DNA of 64,000 bases, taken from NCBI GenBank assembly GCA_037389465.1, contig JAZARR010000175.1, positions 2,852,001-2,916,000 on the forward strand. The letters are read 5' to 3'. Position numbers and translations under genes: made by a program. The notes below the pieces were generated by a model. It was not told the DNA's origin and ran no database searches. It saw only the letters and a list, made by a program, of their open reading frames with translations. Source of the stretch: Baylisascaris procyonis. Lineage: Eukaryota > Nematoda > Chromadorea > Rhabditida > Ascarididae. Position 1 is the stretch's first letter. Each line of letters begins with the position of its first letter. This document shows, one piece after another, positions 50,579-62,619 of the stretch.

Positions 50579-53500
50579 ATGCTTGAATTGGTGATAGTGT
50601 TGGGTATTTGTGCTGCTTTAGGTTCGGCGCAAAATTTCGAGACCGGTGATAATTCAACGGTTACTGGCTGCTCGTAAGTTTTAAGTTTTGTTGCTTTAAT
50701 TTTTCATAAGTAAAATGATTTCGTGATGGTTCTCATAATCCCCACCTATCTTTGATAATGATAAGTTGGGGGGAGGGGAGATAGGGGAGGGATATAGTTA
50801 ATCTCGCAGTGCGTGTAAAGTGATTTTCAATGATTCAAGAAGCGTATCGTAAACGTAAAGTTTAAGGAAGCTATCGTATTGTACTGGATTAGGCGCTCAT
50901 CTGTGATGTATCTAGTTACTATTTTATCATGAATTAATGGCGTTCTCGCATCTAAAATTTCACTATACCTTTTGCACCCGCTGAATCGACGCGTAATGGA
51001 TGGAGTCGACGAGGTTTCTGCTGGTAGATGCAGGGGTAGAAGCTGATTTTGCGCAGTCCGCAGCGGCAGAAGCTAATTTTGCGCAGTCCGCATCGGTAGA
51101 AGTTGATTATGCGCAATCTATGTTGTGTCTGGGCTTCTTTCTTGGGGCCAGTCTTGAGAGCGGACGATGGGAGATCAGACCCATGGGGCATGACGTTTAG
51201 ACAATTGCCTTGCACGATATAAATTTACGCTATATGAGTGTGTGCAATATGAGATATATTAATTGTTGAAGTTAACGCGAAATGCATTAAATTTAAGAAG
51301 TCATTGTTCGATGAATGACGGTGATTTGACATGTTGGAATAGAACATTACATTTCTACGAGAAGATTCTCTTGGCTGAATTGAGGCATTATGTCGCCGTT
51401 CAGGTCAATATAGGTGAGATTTTTTTCATTAACATTTAGGGGAATTGTATATACGAAACTTGTTGAATCTAACTATTCGAAAACTATCGTTTGGCTAATT
51501 TAATGCATTCATATTTTGGATTCAGTGAGCTATTTTTGAGTCAAACTGTAGCATTTTGGCACAGAACGATGGCACCGCGGTTGCGAACCTTGGCGAACGG
51601 AGCTGAGCGCATGCTTCACATTGCGTACGCATCACTATCGTATTCTGCGGTTCGCAACCGCAGTGCCATCGCACTATGCAAAAGTGCCGTCATTTTATTA
51701 GACATATGCAAATTTTATTATTTGTGAAGAAAGAAATTTGCATTTTTAATTCATTTCTTTTTCCTGCTACGATTTTTTCTTCTGTAATTTTGTCATAACA
51801 TGTGTCGTGATGTTGAAAGGGAATTATATATATATTTTTTTAATATATTGACTTAAGCACTGTTCGTTATCGTTTTCATTGTATTATTCAGTAGGTTGAT
51901 TGTAAGCATAATTGATTTACTTATGTTATGTAGAGGAGAACCGGTATCTAAAGATGAAGCTCTCAGTTAGCATTTACTAGAGTTGCACCAGAATTCCGAC
52001 GCTTTTTTTTCGCAGTATCGGTTTTACCGATTTTATAAAAAATTTCGCCGTTTGATTTCATAAAAACCTCGCTGTGCAGCAGTGATATGCTTGCATGGAA
52101 CATGGTTAGTAATGTGATTGAAATGAAGCTATGCGTCTATAAATAGAGAAGATGTTTGGTGGAATTTTTCTTCCCCCCGTTGCAGCAGAAGTGTTTTCTT
52201 AGCCATCCAAGAGGTATATGTGAGAATATATCTTGCAGATTCAACTAACGTCCTTCATTTCATTGTAATACCTTCGAGTGGAGTTCTGATTGTTGTTTGA
52301 AATGTCAAATATCGACGTAACATCTCTTATTTCAGTAATGTTTATGCTAATATATGCAAATTTTTCAAATCGGAGGGGCACCATATCAATTCGAAAGGGC
52401 ACCGTATCAAATCGAAAGGATACCATATCAGATCAAAGGGGCACCATATCAAATCGAAAGGATATCGTATCAAATCGAAAGGACAGAAAGGCATGATGTC
52501 ACTAATTCTGAATGTTTTTTTTTAGATGATTGGCATAAGCGTCACGATCAACACTACTCACCCAATTTTGGTGCCATGAAGAACGAGACGATTCGAGCTT
52601 TTCAATCGGCTCTTAGAGAGGATGACCTCATTAATAGTACTACGGTTCGGATTGCTTTACTTTGGATTTTTATATTCATATCATTCTTTGAGGGTTTTAT
52701 GCTACAGTTGGGATATTGTAGGGAAGTTCAGCTTCCTAGAATATAGGCGTCACATTATTTAAAAGGGGAATGAGGGAAAGTAGGAGGCACTAAAATGGAT
52801 TTTTATTGGCAATAATAAATTTTTTAGCGTAATCCGCGGTGATATTTCCATGTCTCATCGAAACATGATTAAAATCCGTCGAAATTCTTTTCTATGTTTT
52901 TATGCGTATGGCTTTAATTAATGATAATAATAAAGGAATAGGAATATTTGGAATTGATTGAATAATTTGAAGTCCTTAAGTGTTCGTTTTTTGGGAACGT
53001 TTATACTGCTAATGGAGGGGGGGGGGAGGTAATTTTATCGAAAAGATTATTTTGTACTTTTTTTTAAATTTTTTCAACTATTTATGATGAAGTTGGATTT
53101 AATTGATGTCAAAAGTTTATATTTTATCGCACATTGTTGCTTAGTGCGTTTTTATTCTAAATGACTTCCTCTTTCTTTAAAGATGGAATCTATAGTAGAG
53201 TACATTGTCGAGGCGGAGTTTAGCTGGCTGAATATTTCGGAAAATGGTGCATAAATTTTTTCATGCTATTATATTTAAATTTGTTGTTGAATTTTTTCAA
53301 TTTTTTTCTCTTTATCTCATTTAAATAATTTATTTTCTAAAATAATTAAGCAATTTAGATATCGGCCGTTGCAAGCGCATTAATCGATCGTGTGGAGGAA
53401 ATGAGTCATTCGACATTAAGCCGTATGCCACATTTCAGTTGTCCATTACCATGTGAATATCGCTCTAATCTTTGGCGAAATTTGTTTATCGCTTCAAGTG

Positions 53501-53586
53501 TTCTCAACGTGGGTCTTCTATTAGCTGTCATTCCTTTTATACGCTCAATGATTGTCTCCGACTCCGGGGAGCCGCTGATTAAATAA
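50579..53586 (+). CDS. Unrecognised secreted or single-pass membrane protein with signal peptide
   Basis: Exons 50579-50673, 51298-51413, 52526-52644 and 53359-53586 join in phase into about 185 residues; stop TAA 53584-53586. Residues 1-17 form a signal peptide (MLELVIVLGICAALGSA). The luminal part has cysteines (GCSSHCSMNDGDLTCW) and possible N-glycosylation sites (NST, NRT, NET). Near the C-terminus lies FSCPLPCEYRSN, then one membrane segment (about LFIASSVLNVGLLLAVIPFI), then a short tail. An extra exon at 53183-53246 (ESIVEYIVEAEFSWLNIS, AAG acceptor) looks coding, but including it shifts the last exon to a second frame that ends at TGA 53454-53456 without the membrane segment. The exon 2 acceptor AAGAAG could be used at either of two positions three bases apart. 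The ATG directly follows TTTCAG. I recognise no family. Confidence 0.6.
51033..51125 (+). repeat. 30-base tandem repeat, three copies, GC-rich
   Basis: Three copies of a unit containing GATTTTGCGCAGTCCGCA lie in intron 1 of the membrane-protein gene. The unit length is a multiple of three and a plus frame (51000-51200) stays open through it, giving a ten-residue repeat of the type EADFAQSAAA. On minus the frame is cysteine-rich (FYRCGLRKIS). The surrounding 200 bases are GC-rich compared with the flanks. Confidence 0.85.
51553..51680. mobile_element. Partial copy of the 37.2-kb foldback family
   Basis: CACCGCGGTTGCGAACC, GGCGAACGGAGCTGA, TTCACATTGCGTACGCA and CACTATCG follow in the same order as in the left arm at 37157-37225. 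The right part (GCGGTTCGCAACCGCAGTG) folds back on the left part, so this is a shorter foldback. Both copies give a plus-strand pseudo-frame with RTxANGAExxLHI, which explains the frame at 51491-51727. It lies in intron 2 of the membrane-protein gene. Confidence 0.75.
52365..52484 (+). repeat. 21-base tandem repeat, about 5.6 copies
   Basis: Units of the form TCAAATCGAAAGGATACCAT repeat every 21 bases at the end of intron 2 of the membrane-protein gene. The unit is seven codons long. The frame used by exon 3 stays open back through the repeat to an ATG at 52354, encoding [A/I]PYQIER-like heptads; an in-frame stop lies just upstream of that ATG. Confidence 0.9.
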
Positions 53587-56500
53587 TGCCGATTTCCCGG
53601 GAAATCGATGAAATTATTTTTCTAAGAGAAAATAGAATCTTTTTTTTTCGTAAAAAATATAGTTTTTTTTTTGTAGAGGAAAACGAGAAAAAGGTTAGTT
53701 CTTTATTGAATAAAAATGATCTAACTAGAAATATCACTTTAGAAGATTGATTAGAATATAATTAGTGAGCATTAAGAAGAAGCCAATTTATTGTTTCCTT
53801 ACGTTCTGATGAATGACAATTGGTTACAGTTTGTTGTTTCCTTCTGGAAGGATTCATTGTTTTGATTAAAAGTGTTGGGTGGAAATCACATTGAATAGGG
53901 ACGTATTATAAGCTATGAATGGGTTTAAAAATATCGCAGATTTCGGCTGTTTTTTATGATCATTGGATGCCGAAATATCTGTAAGATCATTTTTTTTGGT
54001 GTTCGGCGGTGCTAAGAAACAAGCAAACATTGAAAGAAAAAATAATCGAATGGTAAAATATAGTGGGAATCTAAATTAGCTGCGCAAATTCATTGTTTTC
54101 GCTGCGTTTCTCAATGCGAGATTTTGTTCGTTTTCATTTCTTGGCAGTACAGCTTTCCAATATTCCACTAAAAGTTTGTAAAAGTAGATCCGGTCGACTT
54201 AACAAAATTGTTGCTTTTGCGAACATTTCAAAGTTTATAGCACAAGAAGTGAAAAAAAATTTTGCAACCAGGGCGCTAAAAAAAAACGAAATAAATGGGT
54301 GAAGTTTTAGCGTAATTGTTTGTTATATGATTTTATGATAAGATTAATGATAAAAGCAATATTCTTCTATAATATTGTTTTAATTCTTATATTCCTTCGT
54401 TTCCTATAATTTGTTTTCTCATTCCGCTGTGTTGTTTTTATTGAATCATATTGTTTGTTGTGTTTTATTTTTTCTTTTTTTTTTTGATTTCACCATTTCA
54501 ATTTTTCTTATTGATTCACAATTTGAGGGATGAATTGCATTCGAAATTATTATCGATGATAATGTGGCATAATTTTTTACTTTTTTAATATCGTTTCATC
54601 CATTGAAATTAGCTGATTTTTTTAAATTGGATTCAAAGGAAAAGCATTTACTTGAGAAATCATATGCGAGTTTACTTACGATTAAGATGCCTCAGAATGC
54701 TTTTACTAGATTTAGTAGTGTTCATTAACAATAAGTGCATCATCCTCTCAAGTGAAACTACCTTTTTAGTATAAGTTTTCTGCAATGGAAAGGGTGGGGG
54801 AGGGAAGCGAAGAGAGAAGGGTGGGGGAAAAGAGATGAAAGTTGTTAATTGCGAGCTTTTCTATTCGATATTTTAAGCCATATGAGGTTCAAAACTGATA
54901 TACTTTTCTCATAGTTTTATTTTTATCTTGCTATTTCAATCCAATTTTGAGGAATATATGGCGCATTTTATTATTTCAAACGATGAGTGCTACATTGCGT
55001 AGCTAATTTTCAGAGTACGGTCTCTTTCAACTTAACTATCCGTCTTTCTAAGGGTCTTATTAGTTCTATTCGATTGGTCTTCTTATCATGTTTTATTGTT
55101 TATTTTTAAAAATTGTTTTTGAAACTTTTCACCTAAATTTTCAATTTTTCAAATTTTCAAACATCGTTTTATCGTTTTCTTCACATATTTTTTTCCTCAT
55201 CTATTCTTCAGCTGTCTTTCTCAGCAACCGTTTTTTATTTGCTGCGTTTGTTTAAAGCAATTTAGGAAAACGCTAACGATATATGCATATGGATTTTGCT
55301 CAAATCGGACTCATAACGAGTCGGTAGCTTACAGAAATATCACCACTATCATTTCGACGGTAATAATAGTCGTACATTTTGCGTGGTCAAATATATAGTC
55401 TGCGTGCATGGATCCTAATCATTCTGCTCATTGTTTTACCGGTTATATAATATAGCTATAAGTGTGTTTAATTTGGGGAACGGTTGCTGTAAAACAATTC
55501 ACTTATAAAATGTTTTATCGTTATTTCTCTTTGATGTTTTTTCTTTTATATATGCGTTTTATTTATAATCTCTCTGATGATCGAGATTTTTTTTTTGAAT
55601 TTCTTTTGTAATTTTCCAAATTTGCTTATTGAAAGAATGTGATTTGCATTTTATCGCGTTATGACCAAAAAAAGGAAAAATTGGGATGTGATAATGTTTC
55701 ATTGATTCTTTCGTTGGATGAGGGCATCTCTTTACGTAGTCGAGGTGAACGATAAGGATGGGATTAATGGAGAGGATGGGATGAGGGATTGGAAAGGAAG
55801 CAAGAGAGCATTATATTTATCTATAGCTAGGCGCAATAAGTTACTATGAGTAAATTTATGAGTAAATTTATTTATTATGAGTAAATTTCGATGTGATTTG
55901 TTACTTTATTTTAATCTCTGATATAATTTTTCCATATAGAAGACACATCAATTTTGAAATTTTCACTGCATTCATCGACTTTTTTCACGCAGTATTTAGC
56001 TACAATTATACGAATTTAAATTGCCAATAAATGAAAAAAAAAATTTCTGCTAGCTAATTTCGAACCTTTGATCTTAAAATATTATTGAATCATGTGCCGA
56101 TCCTTTTATCGTATACATAGAAAGACTATATGCGTTATATTTCTTTCGTTTCGATAATATGTAAATCATTTTCTTCCGCGATCAAATTGTCTCAAAAAAT
56201 TTCGATCGGGATTTTGAGCTTGGTGATTTGTGCAATTGCTACCGACAGCGTTTTTTGGTAGCAATGAAGATATCTTTATGGCAGGCCTTTATTATTGCTT
56301 GCTCACTTTGTTTTTGTTCGTTTTTTTGCCTACATTACAATCTGCCTTTCTTCATTTCATTTCCATCATCTGTGGTTGCTAACCGATCTACTGTTGTTAT
56401 TATTTGAATTTCTATTTTTTTGTGTCGAATTATTATTTTATTCATAAATAAAGTCTGCAAACAACTTCATAATGCGATTGTTTTCGAGCGTTTTTAAGCG

Positions 56501-56898
56501 CTTTCAATACATATATCAATTTTGGTGCAAATGCCGAGCATTATATATATTCTTTGCTTAAAGAATGTACGATTGGCTGATAATTGGAGGGGAATGGAGA
56601 GAGTAGAGAATTATCTTTTTTGTACTCTTCTATATATGTGTGACTAGGAACGGGAACAGGCACGATGTGGTCCTCATGAGCGTTATGACCTCAATTGAAA
56701 AGCTCAATTAAAATCGAAAAATCGCTAAAATTTTTCTTGAATGAGATGTGTAACTCTAAGATCTAATACGGGTTTTTTCCTCATTCCTGTGTTACTTTCT
56801 ACGAGTTGTTTGCGCATCTTTAAGAGCCAACGTTCATTGTGCAACTCTCAAACTTTAGCAAACGTTTCAATAGTTGCAGTTGATTGTGTGATACCGTA
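53587..56898. other. Intergenic stretch, no secure gene
   Basis: About 3.3 kb of AT-rich DNA with the 3' flank of the membrane-protein gene and the promoter region of the zinc-finger gene. A plus frame at 54093-54302 ends in a lysine-rich reading (NKIVAFANISKFIAQEVKK) that looks slightly protein-like but has no partner exon. Purine-rich patches lie at 54788-54840 and 55748-55810. Confidence 0.5.
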
Positions 56899-59800
56899 AT
56901 GGAATCACATTTATTGATGCTTGCTGAAATGGCGACGTTGGGTGCGGCGAATAGAGATGGCGAACACATCGAAGAGCCGATACAATGGCCTGAATCGGCG
57001 AACTTCCCTGATTCAGGGCATGATTACGTGCCGAATTCAGATTTTGATCTATTGGTCAATTCAACTCACGATTACTATGATCGCATTATGGCACCCGAAT
57101 TTGAGGCGGAGCATTCATATGCGTTTAACGTTGATGACTCAATACGACCTATGGCGGTTAATTTTCTTTCGGTTTTTTAAATAAAGAATTTGTTTAGATG
57201 TATGGGTATGTATTTTATTTCACTATACTACAAGAATTTCTAGGTATCACTGTAGTATAATATGTTGTAATAGTTATACTAATACTTATAATGATTTATT
57301 AATATAATACTGTCTTATTAAAGTTATTATTATATGCAAAATTATAATGTATGTGCAATGATTAATTTCACTTATTATTTAAATAGAAAAAATGCAAAAA
57401 AAAAAAGGAGAATGCTTTATATTGGATGATGTATGCAATACAGAAACGGGAAAAGTGAATTTTTTCATGTAGAAGAAAATTGTTTTTTTTTTTATATCGA
57501 TATTCCATGCATTTTTTAAAAGGCGATTATAAAGCAAACTCGACGAAAGTATTTATTATAGTTAATTTTACTGTCATATTATTAAATAATTTGTCATTAT
57601 ATTTTCATCCTGCTTCACATCGCTTGCTTCCAAGTTCGGGGAATCCATATAAATTTATCATTTGTGACCTCAGGTTGGTGCAGTCCTCACTTGTCGACCA
57701 TTTGTGACCTTAGGTTGACGTCATTCCCACTTGCCGATCATTTGTGACCTCAGGTTGATGTCATTCTCACTTGTCGACCATCTGTGACCTCAGGTTGATG
57801 TAATTCTCACTTGTCGACCATTTGCGGCGTTAGGTTGACGTCGTTCTCACTTGTCGATCATTTGTGACCTCAGGTTGATGTCATTCTCACTTGTCGACCA
57901 TTTGTGACCTCAGGTTGACATCATTCTCACTTGCCTTACAACAAATTTCGTATCGTTACGATAATATTGAGATATTTACAGTGTGAATTATTCGATTGTA
58001 ATGTGTCGTCGATGATAAGCGATGGTATCGATGAGCCATCAACAAGTCTTCAAGAAGGTGCTAATATTGAGGTATTATTGCTATATCCACTTTATTATCA
58101 ACTCATTGATCTTTTTTTATTGGCGTTAAGCCTTTGAATGAATATTTCACAGTTAAAGGATGGAGGGAAATATTAAACAAATATTGTTATCCCTACCATA
58201 AAGCTTCTATGAGTGGATTTACCATCCAGCATGCTTTGGGGTAGTGCATTTTCATTCCCTAAGGGCACAACGGGGATGGTGATTAGCGTCGATAGAGTAG
58301 TGATTAAAAACTTAGTCGATAAGCGAGATCTAAACCAATTTTATCACTCAATCAATCAATATTATCGATCTGGGAGATCCGAATAAGGAAAGGAAACGAT
58401 CTAAGTCGATGTTGATGTAATATATATATAGCAGTGATGAACTTGAGGTTGATGTTGCAACTGATGATCTGCGTATATGCGAATGGGGTGAATGTGAATG
58501 GAGTGGAACGAGTATCGATGCATTATGTGCACATATCGCCGAGGTACATCTTATTAAGGGTAATAACAAATGCAATTGGAGGCATTGCCTACGGCGTACG
58601 TCTTTCCCTTATCGGTATGTTTTTTTTTTCAATATTAAAGTAGTTTTATTATATATTTATATATTCAGCAATAGGGATAATTTATATCCGAATCAAAAGA
58701 TCACATTTCAAAGTTACTTCTATTAGAAGGTTTCCACCTTTGTAGAAATTTGAATTCATTTCTCGAACTGTTTTTTCTTTTTTTTTTAAATTCATGGATT
58801 TTTAAAAGTGGGTTTTTTTCAAAATTGAGCTTGCAGCGGCTTTCTATTTCTTTTAGAAATATGTTTCCTATTTACTAAAAAAACTTCTAAAAAATGCTTT
58901 GTAAATTTGGAAGGTATTATGATGACGAAATTTTCATCTTTTTTGATGTGAAAATATAGTAAGAAGAATGCATTTAAAGGTAATAAAATGAAATCGAACC
59001 CAAATTGTAGAATTTCATTGACTATTATCTAGATTGTTTTGAATTTGATCTATGCATATATTAATGCATTATTCATTATAGCTATCAGTTGGAACGTCAT
59101 CTACGAATGCATACCCATCAACAACCATTCAAATGTTCGATTTGCTTACGATCATTTGCTAGTCGTGAACGATTGTCGTTGCATATTCGCGTCTTGCATC
59201 ACAAACAACGTGATGTGAAGTGCAAATTTTGTGAGAAGATGTTTGGTACAAGTGCCGATCGACGCAATCATGAACTGAGGACACATGAAAGTTAGCGTTA
59301 GCTTGAACTTTCTTAGGCGAATTGTATATTTTAGTGAATTGTGATTGCCTACTTCCCAACATCACAGAAGTGTGCACAAAAGGTTAGTCACTATTATTGG
59401 CATTTTGCGCTGTAAATGATAGATTATGGCGATATTTGAATCAGTCAAATGAAATGGCGAATGGGAGTTAATTCTTGCTGCCATTTTTGGAACTCTTCCA
59501 CTAAGTTGTAAAATTTGTTCTATTAGGTCCTCGAATGGCAGAGGTTTCCGCATCTCGTCGGTATTGTTCCTTAGTAGAATTTTTCATCAACTATAGCTTA
59601 TTTCATAACATCAGATTTCATTCTTATAGGTTTCTAATGTTGAAGTTGGTGCGTAACATATATGTTGTCGTCTTGTTGCTTCGCTTTAGTAACAAAGTAA
59701 TTTTGAAATGGAATTTTGAAAATCTATGTAGTAATGAATTGCGAACGGCAAAGAATAGGCATAGAATCGTGATAGTTCGTTGATGAAGAATTTCAGCAAA

Positions 59801-60198
59801 TCCTATTCGGCAATTGATTAAACCGTCGATTTTTGTAAAATATTTGTAAAATGCAAAAAGAGTTGAAATGGAATATTTTTGCATTCGTGAATTCCGTGGA
59901 CCAATAAGATGTAATAATAAAAATGTAGGAGGTTTCGAAAAATGGTTGAGTACAAGTAAAGCTTAAAACTATCGAAATTAATTGTTTTCTTTCTGGAATT
60001 TATTCGTTATCACTTAAGGTTAACTTATAGGTAGATATTTCATCAATAATTCTGTTTTTTTTTTCTTAAATTTCCTAACATTTGCAATGAGGGAATATTG
60101 CAGGACGACGTATATTCTGTATTTATTGTTCATCGATGCTTTCGAGTGCGAGTGCTCTAAGGAAGCATTGTTTACGAGCTCATAGTGCTAACGCATAA
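56899..60198 (+). CDS. C2H2 zinc-finger transcription factor, five fingers
   Basis: Exon 1 (56899-57156, 86 residues) is acidic and aromatic, probably an activation region. Exon 2 starts at 57982 (CELFDCNVSSMISDG). Exons 58432-58614, 59082-59290 and 60104-60198 encode the fingers and join in phase; stop TAA 60196-60198. Fingers 1 and 2 have C-x4-C knuckles (CEWGEC, CNWRHC), a spacing seen in GLI/ZIC-type and HINFP-like proteins; fingers 3-5 are C-x2-C-x12-H-x4-H. Finger 5 (FCIYCSSMLSSASALRKH) lies in the last exon. If the donor at 59291 is not used, translation stops at TAG 59293-59295 and finger 5 is lost. The exon 2 to exon 3 junction is unresolved: a donor at 58057 plus a small exon 58153-58240 would keep phase, while a donor at 58071 joined directly to 58432 would not. 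An AG acceptor ends at 56880, 18 bases before the ATG. Confidence 0.8.
57659..57938 (+). repeat. 40-base minisatellite, seven copies
   Basis: Exactly seven 40-base units, 280 bases in all, in intron 1 of the zinc-finger gene, ending about 40 bases before the exon 2 acceptor. Most units contain TGACCTCAGGTTGA and then TGATGTCATTCTCAC or TGACGTCATTCCCAC. Copies differ by a few substitutions but not in length. Confidence 0.95.
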
Positions 60199-62600
60199 TT
60201 TTATTTCCGTTTATTAAGCTCATCAAATATCGACAAACTTTTATTTATATCAGTCGTTTTTTTTTTCATCGATAAAGAAGTACCATAACAACAAATAAGG
60301 ATTGAATAAGTTGGTATATTTTAAGGATACCGTTTAATCGAATGCTTACTGTTGGCGTATATATTTTATGTGTTCTTTGAAGCTTTCATTGTCTCACATT
60401 CAATGATGCATTCTATCATGTGATATTATCAAGTGATAGCATCTTTTATTCTCCTTAAAAATATGTAAGTATCGAAAAAATTAAAATAAAAAGAAATAGC
60501 GAACGCTTGTTTGTATCTCTTCAACAAAGCCGAGAGTATGATCGGCGATCTAGGATAATGAAAGAAAGAGGAGCTACCCTGATATAAGCATTTGTTTATC
60601 GCTTAATAAATCCCAATTTATTTGCAACCAAAAATAAATCCGATCCATAGAGATCTTTTAAGCAGAATTTGTTTTATATGACTCGACGGGTATAAAATAA
60701 AGATCCGACCAATGTGAAAATTTTTTTAAAAGTTAAATATGAATACCCACTAATCTTTCTGAAATGGAACTTAAAATATTTTATATAAATCATCGAATTT
60801 TATAACTGTAGTCGTAACTCTCACTGAAACTGTAGCAGAGAGGAATAAAGGGACAGATGCGTCTGTGAATAAACACATAACATTGCTATAAGCTGCTTTT
60901 GCAAAGCAAAAAGGTAAAAATGTAGGAAAGCGCTTGGATGTTAAATATTTTTAAAAATACGGTAATTTGGTGGAATACCGATTACTGTAAGCCACGATGA
61001 GTTGGAATAAATATTACACACCAACTCAACCCATTCAACAAACGGCTTATGATACTGTGGTGCACAGTAGGTAGCCTTTAACAGTTATTTAATTTTTTTT
61101 TTATTTTTATGACTTTTTCAAGCTTTTTTCAATGAACTTCGAATATTGATTAATAAGTGAGAGTGGTTGCATCAAAATTCACTAATGACCGCTTATATGA
61201 CGCATGCAATTTGCAACGTCTTCAACAAGTGTCAACCATTAAATAAACAAATCTTTAAAAAAAAAAGAGAGAAAATTCTTGTCATATACTTGATTTGTTG
61301 GCTAATAATTTCAAGCTTATTTCATAAAATATTTTTTCAATTTGCTATTTGAAACGTGACGATAGCGAATGTCTGAACGTTTATTATTGAACGGTGCAAT
61401 GGAAATCATCTCGAAAATAGTTATCAATTTTGAGATACAGACTTTTTATTGTCATCGATAAAAATCGACCAATTCTGAAAACATTTTAAAGCACCGAAGA
61501 AATATCTCACAAATATCTATCTTTTTTTTATTTTCAAATTCTTTTTTTTTTCAATTTTTTTTTCTCTCAAAATCGATCATTTTGCTAACAATTATCGATT
61601 GAAAAATTTGCATATTTTTATTTCAAATTCAAATTATTTGTAGAATAGAATATTCGACATCAAAGAAGATTTTTAAGCCAATATAGCTCAGCAGATAGAG
61701 ATGAAGTTTCGTTTCTTAACGCTTCTATACCGTAGATGGAAAAATAAAATTTCCAATTTTCGATGACTTTTCGGTAATAGTGAATTATTGCTGGAATTCA
61801 TGATCGATTATAATACTACGGTTATGAAAACGATCTGTAGAAGGGAGAATGTGATTTCTTAGCCTCGCATAACATTCGTATCGCAAGTTAATCTGAACCA
61901 TACAATATTTCTAGGAGGGGGGAATATTTAATCCGTATAATGTCGATTATCCGGTAAGTGCAACAAAGGTTATTCTGCAGAATGTGAATATTTAATCCGT
62001 ATAATATCGATAATCTGGTAAGTGCAAACAAAGGTTATTCTGCAGAATGTAGAAGTCATAGATAGAATCATGCAATAAACAATAAACACCCCACAGATCA
62101 TTTAGCGGGAAGCGTGCTATTGTTGAGAATACAACAAAAAAGATTTGAATATATATAAGGGACAAAATACGATGCAAAACCCTTGTGGCGCATCGCTACG
62201 AATCGCATGCGAAATTGAGTGATAGTCGGCAGTTCGCACTTGAGAACTTCGGCCATCTAAAGGTTCTCTAACCTTTTTTATGCAATGAGTTATTAATGCT
62301 ATATTTTTCCGCTTTCAGTGGCAAGTCGCGTTAGAGTTGTTTGGGTTTTTACATTCAATATAGACACCCGGTTGACTAAACAATAAATGCATAGCGACAT
62401 CATGGACCGGTCGAGAACGGAGGCGAATTGTAGCTCAACACAGCAAAGGTGGCATTTTTTGCTAATGTGAGAATGTGCCCCATGTGCTTTTCAGGTTGTC
62501 GCAACTTTCAAAGTATTGAAATGGCACATACTGCGCTTTTTTGATGGCTTCTTTTTTCTTTTATGATCTGTGGAAAGCATCAAGTAGAACGTGAGTTTAT
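60199..62600. other. Intergenic stretch between zinc-finger gene and the last gene
   Basis: AT-rich, with 3' UTR sequence of the zinc-finger gene at its start and a two-copy direct repeat at 61922-62050. TATAGCTCAGCAGATAGAG at 61683 resembles the 5' half of a tRNA, but no B-box follows. I see no gene. Confidence 0.5.
61922..62050. repeat. Two-copy tandem duplication, about 64 bases each
   Basis: The unit begins GAATATTTAATCCGTATAAT and ends with TTATTCTGCAGAATGT. The two copies differ by three or four changes, so the duplication is fairly recent. Confidence 0.9.
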
Positions 62601-62619
62601 CAAGGATTGACATGGATGT

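Noticed and set aside
61675..61765. tRNA-like start (TAGCTCAGCAGATAGAG)
   Set aside because: No B-box, acceptor stem or credible anticodon arm; chance or very decayed.
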